Both the position numbers and the translations under genes were made by a program. From the NCBI GenBank assembly GCA_019236085.1, contig JAFAJR010000266.1, forward strand, positions 1 through 5,398: DNA of 5,398 nt, given 5' to 3'. This DNA comes from Candidatus Dormiibacterota bacterium. GTDB taxonomy: Bacteria > Chloroflexota > Dormibacteria > Aeolococcales > Aeolococcaceae. Below are positions 1 to 5,398 of this stretch, piece by piece (positions within the stretch are counted from its first letter, which is position 1; every line of letters starts with the position of its first letter). Below the pieces are notes generated by a model. That model ran no database searches, was not told where the DNA came from, and worked only from the letters and a program-made list of their open reading frames with translations.

Positions 1-105
1 CACGACCGCCAGGGAGATGATGGCGAAGGCGACGGCCGTGATCGCCACGCTCAGCAGGGCGGTGCGGAAGGAGAGGGCGCGAACCCGCTCCAGGCGGCGG
101 TTCAT
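1..105 (-). CDS. Sensor histidine kinase, N-terminal fragment (probable)
   Basis: Only the first 35 codons are inside the window; the gene runs off the left edge. The peptide starts MNRRLERVRALSFRTALLS and continues into an uninterrupted hydrophobic stretch (about residues 16-35). This looks like the first transmembrane helix of a membrane-bound protein with a short, Arg-rich cytoplasmic N-terminus. The ATG overlaps the TGA of the response regulator (ATGA), and a strong Shine-Dalgarno stretch GGAGGAGGG lies directly in front of it at 114-106. No kinase domain is visible. The assignment rests on position: in OmpR-type two-component operons the gene overlapping the 3' end of the regulator is usually the cognate kinase, and a leading membrane helix fits. 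Another membrane protein is possible but less likely. Confidence 0.75.
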   Translation of the reverse strand, partial: MNRRLERVRALSFRTALLSVAITAVAFAIISLAVV

Positions 106-770
106 CCCTCCTCCAGCCGGTACCCGGCGCCCCGCACGGTGACGATGCGCACCCCGGCGTTGGGGATCTTGGCTCGCAGCCGGCTGAGCTGCACATCGAT
201 CGCGTTGGATCCCAGGGGTTGGGTCTCGTCGCGCCAGGCGTGTTCGGCGATGGCCTTGCGGTCGACCACTGCCGGCGAGCGGCGCATGAGCAGCTCGAGG
301 ATGTTGTACTCCGTCGACGTGAGGCTGATCGCCGCGCCGTGCAGCGACACCTCGCGGCGTGCCGGGTCGAGGCGCAGGTCGCCGCGGTGCAGCACCGGCC
401 GGTCGACGTTGCGGGGGCGGCGCTGCAGCGCGCGGATGCGGGCCACGAGCTCGCCGAAGTCGAACGGCTTCACCAGGTAGTCATCGGCACCGGTGTCGAG
501 CCCGAGCACGCGGTCGGCCGGCGTGTCCCGGGCGGTGAGCATGAGCAAACCCGTCGGCCGTTCGTGCTCCCTGGCCCAGGCGACCACGTCGAGGCCGCTC
601 ATCCGAGGCATGCGCCAATCGATGACGGCAACGTCGTATTCGTAGAAGCGCAGCTGCTCGATGGCGTCGTCACCGGCCGCGACGGAATCCACGAAGTAGC
701 CGGCTTCCTCGAGCCCCTGCACCAGCACCTCGCGAAGCCCAGGGTCATCCTCGGCGACGAGCACGCGCAT
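102..770 (-). CDS. OmpR/PhoB-family response regulator
   Basis: A 222-residue transcription regulator of a two-component system. The receiver domain (residues 1-115) has the acidic pocket E7/D8/D9, phospho-acceptor D51 in AVIDWRMP, the switch T79 in MLTA and the conserved K101 in LVKPFDFGEL. The C-terminal winged-helix domain (about 126-222) shows the usual LTSTEYNILELL, the recognition-helix region NAIDVQLSRLRAKI and the final wing RIVTVRGAGYRL. The length is normal for the family and no key residue is missing. I chose the ATG at 770 because MRVLVAEDD is the canonical beginning; a GTG at 779 would add three residues (MIA), and neither start has a convincing ribosome site. It follows the lipoprotein gene by 43 bases and overlaps the kinase start by 4 bases. 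It probably controls this operon in response to phosphorylation by that kinase; this is inference. Confidence 0.95.
   Translation of the reverse strand: MRVLVAEDDPGLREVLVQGLEEAGYFVDSVAAGDDAIEQLRFYEYDVAVIDWRMPRMSGLDVVAWAREHERPTGLLMLTARDTPADRVLGLDTGADDYLVKPFDFGELVARIRALQRRPRNVDRPVLHRGDLRLDPARREVSLHGAAISLTSTEYNILELLMRRSPAVVDRKAIAEHAWRDETQPLGSNAIDVQLSRLRAKIPNAGVRIVTVRGAGYRLEEG
106..114 (-). promoter_or_regulatory. Ribosome binding site of the histidine kinase gene
   Basis: On the minus strand GGAGGAGGG sits inside the last codons of the response regulator and runs straight up to the kinase ATG at 105. With the ATGA overlap, this points to translational coupling, so regulator and kinase would be made in linked amounts. 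Confidence 0.65.
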
Positions 771-813
771 GGCGATCACATAGTCTCACGAGCATCGGAC
801 CAGCCCGGCGGCG

Positions 814-1602
814 TCACGCGCTGGTCGTGCCATCTCCCCCGCCACCGAAAATGCCACCACCGCCCCCGAAGCCGCCGCCACCGAACCCGCCGAACCCACC
901 GCCGCCGCTGAAGCAGCCGGACAGGCCGGCTGGAACGATGTCAAGCGCGCGGGCGCTGACCGCGCCGCTGCTCTGGCGCTGTCCGGTGGCGAGGATGCAC
1001 TCGCCGGTCTGCAGGTCGCTCGGCGTCGCCGACTGTGAGGTGGTGATGCGCACAGTGGTCGGCACCGTGATCGTCACCGAGGCGCCGCTCGCCTCCTGCA
1101 CGGTCACCGACGTGCCGTTGACCCCACCCGCGGCAACGATGCCGCGCACCGCGGCGCGGTTGGCGAAAGCTGGATTGGGCGTGAAGCTGGGATTCGGCGA
1201 GCGCCGCGGTCCGCCGCCGGGGCCATTGAAGCTGGGTAACGCGCAGCGTCCGTTGACGCTGCTGCTCACAGCTACGGTCGCCGCCGTGATGTGACCGGTG
1301 GCGTCCTTCTGGCCGCTCGCCGTGAGACAGACGCCGGGAACGATGTCGGCGACCGTCCCGGTGCTGGTGCGCAAGATGATCGTGGAGGTGCTGTAGGTGA
1401 CGGTGCTGTCCCCGTTGGCATTGCTGAGGATCAGCTGGTCCCCGTTGATCTGCACCAGCTGGCCGGTGGCCACGTTGCGCAGGAACCCGCTCCCGCCACC
1501 AGCCGCGGAAGGTGTGGTGGTGCTGCCCGAGGCAGTTGCGCCGCAGGCGGCGATGCCGAGCGCCGCGGCCGGTGCTGCGACCATGAGCAGGAAGCGGTTC
1601 AT
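814..1602 (-). CDS. Secreted lipoprotein with two DUF5666-like domains and Gly-rich tail
   Basis: 262 residues. The N-terminus is a type II signal peptide: MNR, a hydrophobic core and the lipobox LGIAAC, with Cys20 as the predicted lipid-attachment site, so the protein should be anchored on the outer face of the membrane. Two related beta-rich units follow. Unit 1 spans about residues 44-120 and unit 2 about 152-230. Each has a 'G..V...G..VTV/L' start, a threonine-rich strand, a 'G-x-C-x-x-A-x-G' turn (Cys92; Cys202) and a closing Gly-x-Cys (Cys120; Cys230). Both Cys pairs are exactly 28 residues apart. The unit resembles the DUF5666 type of small beta domain; this is pattern recognition, not a search result. 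A Pro/Asn/Phe-rich linker (about 126-148) joins them. Residues 231-262 form a Gly/Phe-rich tail. Start choice: ATG at 1602 has AAGGAG seven bases upstream and gives the signal peptide at once; the open frame further upstream overlaps the permease gene. It lies 31 bases after the permease, so it is probably an accessory part of the exporter or a sensor input. Its function is unknown. Confidence 0.85.
   Translation of the reverse strand: MNRFLLMVAAPAAALGIAACGATASGSTTTPSAAGGGSGFLRNVATGQLVQINGDQLILSNANGDSTVTYSTSTIILRTSTGTVADIVPGVCLTASGQKDATGHITAATVAVSSSVNGRCALPSFNGPGGGPRRSPNPSFTPNPAFANRAAVRGIVAAGGVNGTSVTVQEASGASVTITVPTTVRITTSQSATPSDLQTGECILATGQRQSSGAVSARALDIVPAGLSGCFSGGGGFGGFGGGGFGGGGGIFGGGGDGTTSA
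913..1149 (-). other. Second DUF5666-like domain of the lipoprotein
   Basis: Encodes residues 152-230, running from AVRGIVAAGG to the closing SGC. It contains VTVQEASGASVTITVPTTV, then GECILATGQ and SARALDIV. It aligns by eye with the first unit (GVCLTASGQ and AATVAV) with Cys202 and Cys230 at the same spacing of 28. Internal duplication is the simplest reading. Confidence 0.6.
1243..1473 (-). other. First DUF5666-like domain of the lipoprotein
   Basis: Encodes residues 44-120, from VATGQLVQINGDQLIL to NGRC. It includes a Thr/Ser-rich strand (VTYSTSTIILRTSTG), GVCLTASGQ and HITAATVAV. Cys92 and Cys120 correspond to Cys202 and Cys230 in the second unit. Confidence 0.6.
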
Positions 1603-1609
1603 GCGATGT

Positions 1610-1615
1610 CTCCTT
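1610..1615 (-). promoter_or_regulatory. Ribosome binding site deciding the lipoprotein start
   Basis: Minus-strand AAGGAG (within GCAAAGGAGACATCGC), seven bases before the ATG at 1602. It is the best Shine-Dalgarno match near this gene and rules in the short start over the upstream in-frame ATG at 1722, which lies inside the permease coding region. Confidence 0.75.
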
Positions 1616-1633
1616 TGCGGTGAATGCGGGCGG

Positions 1634-2847
<1,214 letters not shown>

Positions 2848-2851
<4 letters not shown>

Positions 2852-3528
2852 GCAGCTGCTCGCTCACGCAGCGTGCCGTCGCTCATCTCGACCACGCGAC
2901 CGGCCACCGAGGCGACGCCTGCGTCGTGCGTGATCAGCACCACGGTATGGCCGGCCTCATTCAGTGAACGAAGCAGAGCGAGCACATCCTTTGACGATTG
3001 CGAATCGAGATTGCCGGTGGGCTCGTCGGCAAGGATCAGCGTCGGCTCTGTGACCAGCGCCCTGGCGATGGCGACACGCTGCTGCTGCCCGCCGGAGAGC
3101 TGGTTGGGCCGGTGGTCCACGCGGTTGGCCAGCCCCACCTCATCCAGCGCACGCAGTGCGCGCTCGCGGCGCCCGGTGGTGCTGCGATACAGCAGCGGCA
3201 GCTCGACGTTGCGCCAGGCGCTCATCGACGGCAGCAGATGGAACTGCTGGAAGACGAAGCCGATGCGGCGGTTGCGGATGCGCGCCAGCTCGGTCTCCCC
3301 CATCTGCGCCACGTCCTCGCCCGCAAAGAAGTAGTCACCGCTGCTCGGCACGTCGAGGCAGCCGAGGATGTGCATGAGAGTGGACTTGCCCGAACCGGAC
3401 GGTCCCATGACGGCGACGAAGTCCCGCTCGCGGACGCTGAGCGACACCGAGTCAAGTGCACGCACTGCTGACTCGCCGCTCCCGTACACCTTGGAGACCT
3501 TGCGGAGCGTGATGATCTCTGCGGTCAT
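2848..3528 (-). CDS. ABC transporter ATP-binding protein, LolD/MacB type
   Basis: 226 residues, matching stand-alone ATPases of the MacB/LolD/FtsE group. Motifs in order: A-loop Tyr15 (KVYGSG), Walker [10 protein letters not shown] (42-50), Q-loop [10 protein letters not shown] (Q94), signature LSGGQQQR (144-151), Walker B LILADEP (164-170, catalytic E169), D-loop TGNLD (171-175) and H-loop H201 (LITHD). All catalytic residues are present, so it should hydrolyse ATP. I chose ATG 3528 ([13 protein letters not shown]): domain homology begins right there, and the 45 upstream in-frame codons overlap the adaptor gene in another frame and look like a low-complexity shadow. It begins 10 bases after the adaptor stop and overlaps the permease start by 4 bases. 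It powers the exporter formed with those two proteins. Confidence 0.97.
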
Positions 3529-3538
3529 CGGCGAGTGC

Positions 3539-4993
3539 TCAGCCCCCGCGTCCGGTCCCGGTGAAGCTACCTCCCCCGCCGGTGAAACCGCCGCGGCCGC
3601 CACCGCCGAACAGCGAGCTGCCGCTGCCCGAGCTGGTGGGGACGCTGCTCGAGATCGTGGCAATTATGACCTGATCTCCCGGGTTGAGCCCGGAGAGGAT
3701 TTGTGTGCGCGTGGCATCGGCCGCGCCCACCTGCACGCTGACAGTCTGCGGCTGGCCGTTCACCAGCAGCTGCACAGTAGATCCCGCGGCGGTGGTGTGC
3801 ACAGCGCTGGTGGGAACGGTGAGCACTTGCACCACCTGGTTGACGATGACGCTGACCGTCGCCGACATGCCGGCGCGCAGCGACGGGTTGCTGCCGTCGA
3901 GGGTCACGGTCACCGGGAAGGTGGCGACGCCCGAGGTGACGGTGGCCTCCTCCGCTATCGAGGTCACCTTGCCCGTCACAGCCTCCTGCGATCCCGCGGG
4001 AACGACCTGCGCCGATTGGTTGAGCGCGATCTCGTCAACTTCCGCGTCGCTGACGCTGCCGGTGACGGCGAACATACCCGGTGTGATGACGACAACGTCG
4101 GCACTCGACGAGCTGGATGACGACGCGGACGACGAGCCGCTGCCACTCGAACCGACGTCCTCGCCGGCTGTGATGTTCACCTCGGCCACGACGCCGGCAC
4201 TCGGCGCTGTGAGCGTGGCCCCGTCGAGGGCTTGCTGCGCCTGGCTCACCTGCACCTGGTCCGACTGCACCGCCGCCTGGTCCACCTGCACCTGGGTCGG
4301 CGATTCGCTGTGGGTCAGCGCGTAGAGGCTGGCCTGCGCATTCTGCAGCTGCACGTTGGCCGTGTTGACCTGCGCCTGCGCCTGGTCGTCGGACTGCTGT
4401 GCTTTCACTGCATCCGCTTGCATGGTCTGCTTGTCCTGCGCACACTGCGCACCCGATGGATTCGCTCCGCAGTCGCTGTTCTGCTGCGCCTGCGCTTGCG
4501 CCATCATTTCGTTGTTCGACGCGACGGTGTCGTTGTATGCGGTCTGTGCGTTCTGCAATGCCACCGAAGCGCTGCTCACCTGCCCTTGGGCTGACGCCAG
4601 CGACTGCGACGTCACGGGGTTCTCGTCCGTTGCCAGTCTCGCCTGCGCCGCCGCGAGGTTGGCCTGCGCCGTGGCCAGGGACGCCTGCAGTGACGACGGG
4701 TCGATGGTTGCGAGCGTGGCCCCTGCGGCAACCTGCTGGCCCACCTGCACGTCCACCGCGGTGACACGACCCGAGCTGCTGAAGGACAGATTGCTCGAGT
4801 CCACTGCCGTGAGGTTGCCGGACAGCGACACCGTCTGCGTCACCGTGCCCAGCGTGGCCGCTACCGTGCGATAGCGGACAGTCGCCGATGTGTTGCGGGC
4901 CAAGACGAACGCGCCGGTGCCGCTGAGCACGGCCACGACAACGACCGCGATCAGCACCCGGCGCGTGAGAAAGCGGCGCAGCGTCATTCTCAT
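3539..4993 (-). CDS. HlyD/MacA-type adaptor (membrane fusion protein) of the ABC exporter
   Basis: 484 residues. It has a short Arg-rich N-terminus and one membrane anchor (about 12-32), placing the rest outside the membrane. The first lipoyl half (about 66-100) contains SGRVTAVDVQVGQQVAAGA. A long Ala/Gln-rich alpha-helical hairpin follows (about 101-258). The second lipoyl half LTAPSAGVVAEVNITAGEDV (261-280) has the typical 'APxxGxV' motif. A Ser-rich loop (279-298), a beta-barrel region (about 300-385), a membrane-proximal domain (about 386-447) and a Gly-rich tail (456-484) complete it. Cys175 and Cys184 lie near the hairpin tip. In Gram-positive relatives such as YknX, the adaptor works with a MacB-like ATPase and permease without TolC; the same is inferred here. 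Start: ATG 4993 has GGAGA eleven bases upstream; ATG 4987 is an alternative, and the frame further upstream (to 5314) runs through a terminator and lacks a ribosome site. Confidence 0.92.
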   Translation of the reverse strand: MRMTLRRFLTRRVLIAVVVVAVLSGTGAFVLARNTSATVRYRTVAATLGTVTQTVSLSGNLTAVDSSNLSFSSSGRVTAVDVQVGQQVAAGATLATIDPSSLQASLATAQANLAAAQARLATDENPVTSQSLASAQGQVSSASVALQNAQTAYNDTVASNNEMMAQAQAQQNSDCGANPSGAQCAQDKQTMQADAVKAQQSDDQAQAQVNTANVQLQNAQASLYALTHSESPTQVQVDQAAVQSDQVQVSQAQQALDGATLTAPSAGVVAEVNITAGEDVGSSGSGSSSASSSSSSSADVVVITPGMFAVTGSVSDAEVDEIALNQSAQVVPAGSQEAVTGKVTSIAEEATVTSGVATFPVTVTLDGSNPSLRAGMSATVSVIVNQVVQVLTVPTSAVHTTAAGSTVQLLVNGQPQTVSVQVGAADATRTQILSGLNPGDQVIIATISSSVPTSSGSGSSLFGGGGRGGFTGGGGSFTGTGRGG

Positions 4994-5004
4994 GCCGCGT
5001 CGAT

Positions 5005-5009
5005 TCTCC
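5005..5009 (-). promoter_or_regulatory. Ribosome binding site of the adaptor gene
   Basis: Minus-strand GGAGA eleven bases before ATG 4993. The spacing is slightly long but acceptable; it favours ATG 4993 over the in-frame ATG at 5074, which lies in a terminator loop and is preceded only by pyrimidine-rich sequence and the hairpin stem. Confidence 0.5.
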
Positions 5010-5053
5010 GGGGCGTCGCTTTCGAATGCATGACGGCGCGCGGGGTTCCGCGC

Positions 5054-5086
5054 AAAAAAGCGGCGGCCGCTCATCGCGACCGCCGC
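5054..5086 (-). terminator. Strong intrinsic (rho-independent) terminator, minus direction
   Basis: Read on the minus strand, an 11-bp stem (5086-5076 with 5070-5060) closes on a 5-base loop (5075-5071) and is followed directly by six T (5059-5054). One pair is G-U in the minus-strand RNA but would be a C-A mismatch in the plus-strand RNA, and the plus direction has no T run. It therefore acts on transcription coming from the ligase side. It lies 170 bases past the ligase stop and 61 bases before the adaptor ATG. The simplest role is to end the ligase transcript; a leader attenuator for the exporter operon is the alternative. Confidence 0.85.
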
Positions 5087-5180
5087 CGAGGGAGGGAGAC
5101 CTGTGTCAATGCGCACTGCGCTGGGTGCGGTACGTCCTTTCAACTGTAGCGCGTGCAACCCGTTCTGTGTAACTGCCAGT

Positions 5181-5192
5181 GTTGTCGACAAC
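5181..5192. promoter_or_regulatory. 12-bp perfect palindrome, possible operator
   Basis: GTTGTCGACAAC is a perfect inverted repeat in the non-coding stretch between the ligase and the exporter operon. The core TTGTCGACAA resembles operators of the TTGT-NN-ACAA kind bound by some GntR-family repressors; that resemblance is from general knowledge. A 12-bp palindrome is expected about once by chance in a window of this size, so the evidence is positional only. No regulator of that family is encoded here. Confidence 0.25.
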
Positions 5193-5255
5193 CAGATGCG
5201 GGATGCCGCCGGCCGTGCGCCAGCGAAGCGACGTCGCGCCCAACCGCGTCGCAGG

Positions 5256-5398
5256 CTAGGCGGTGGAACCTTTCGGATCTGTGACGCCGTCACGCGATGC
5301 GAACAGCGCGTCACGGGCCGTCTTTCCCGTTTCGGAGCGTGGGATCTCAGTCACAAACGCCACGTCGCGCGGCACCTTGTATCGCGCCAATCGGGAAC
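5256..5398 (-). CDS. Acyl-CoA synthetase / AMP-dependent ligase, C-terminal fragment
   Basis: Only the last 46 codons and the TAG stop (5258-5256) are present; the gene enters from the right edge, and its start lies outside. The visible peptide begins SRLARYKVPRDVAFVTEIPR and continues SETGKTARDALF. 'ARYKVPRDVAFV..IPR..TGK..R' is the hallmark C-terminal end of the ANL superfamily (acyl-CoA synthetases and related adenylating enzymes). The lysine in TGK is the catalytic residue for the adenylation half-reaction. About 14 further residues (ASRDGVTDPKGSTA) form a short polar tail. It would activate a carboxylic acid with ATP for transfer to CoA; the specific acid cannot be told from this end. 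It is separated from the exporter operon by 262 bases and a terminator, so it is probably a different transcription unit. Confidence 0.85.
   Translation of the reverse strand, partial: SRLARYKVPRDVAFVTEIPRSETGKTARDALFASRDGVTDPKGSTA

Noticed and set aside
827..1294. Plus-strand open frame with a Pro-rich N-terminus
   Set aside because: It is the antisense of the lipoprotein's Gly-rich tail and domains; Gly codons read backwards give Pro. There is no recognisable domain or ribosome site, and the minus-strand gene is clear.
3529..3663. 45-codon N-terminal extension of the ATPase
   Set aside because: It overlaps the Gly-rich tail coding region of the adaptor in another frame, is Ala/Pro/Arg low-complexity, and the ATPase fold starts at ATG 3528.
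3368..4120. Plus-strand open frame of 250 codons
   Set aside because: It is antisense to the ATPase and adaptor genes, with no domain and shadow-like composition.
4220..4693. Repetitive-looking CTG/TGC/GCC-rich stretch, considered as a DNA repeat or CRISPR-like array
   Set aside because: It encodes the Ala/Gln-rich heptad-type helices of the adaptor hairpin; the repetition is at the protein level and there are no regular DNA repeat units or spacers.
5104..5109. Perfect -35 hexamer TTGACA on the minus strand
   Set aside because: At 16-18 bases downstream there is only the GC-rich terminator stem, with no -10-like hexamer, so it is not a promoter by itself.
4994..5314. N-terminal extension of the adaptor from an ATG at 5314 or 5074
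   Set aside because: The extended frame overlaps the ligase stop region, runs through the intrinsic terminator and lacks a ribosome site; the membrane anchor follows naturally from ATG 4993.

Overview
The window is GC-rich, uses GC-rich third codon positions, and carries long antisense reading frames typical of such DNA. Together with a lipobox lipoprotein and a MacAB-like exporter that has no TolC-type outer-membrane gene beside it, this suggests a high-GC Gram-positive bacterium (Actinomycetota). The sequence does not fix the genus. All genes I can support lie on the minus strand, so transcription runs from right to left.

Layout in transcription order: (1) 5398-5256, the last 46 codons of an acyl-CoA synthetase / AMP-dependent ligase, recognised by its C-terminal catalytic-lysine motif. 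(2) 5255-4994, a 262-bp non-coding stretch with a 12-bp palindrome and a strong intrinsic terminator (5054-5086) that works only in the minus-strand direction. (3) 4993-3539, a membrane-anchored HlyD/MacA-type adaptor with a coiled-coil hairpin, a Ser-rich loop and a Gly-rich tail. (4) 3528-2848, a LolD/MacB-type ABC ATPase with all catalytic motifs. (5) 2851-1634, a FtsX/MacB-type permease with four membrane segments. (6) 1602-814, a lipoprotein made of two copies of a DUF5666-like beta domain, each with a Cys pair at identical spacing, followed by a Gly/Phe-rich tail. (7) 770-102, an OmpR-family response regulator. (8) 105-1, the first 35 codons of its probable sensor histidine kinase, cut by the window edge.

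Genes 3-8 are tightly packed: ATGA overlaps join ATPase/permease and regulator/kinase, and the other gaps are 10 to 43 bases. They therefore look like one operon. The adaptor, ATPase and permease would form a MacAB/YknXYZ-like exporter; the lipoprotein would sit outside the membrane next to it; the two-component system probably senses the exported or toxic compound, or envelope stress, and controls the operon. The substrate cannot be read from the sequence. The least familiar part is the double-domain lipoprotein placed between transporter and regulators, together with the matching Gly-rich tails on the two extracytoplasmic proteins.
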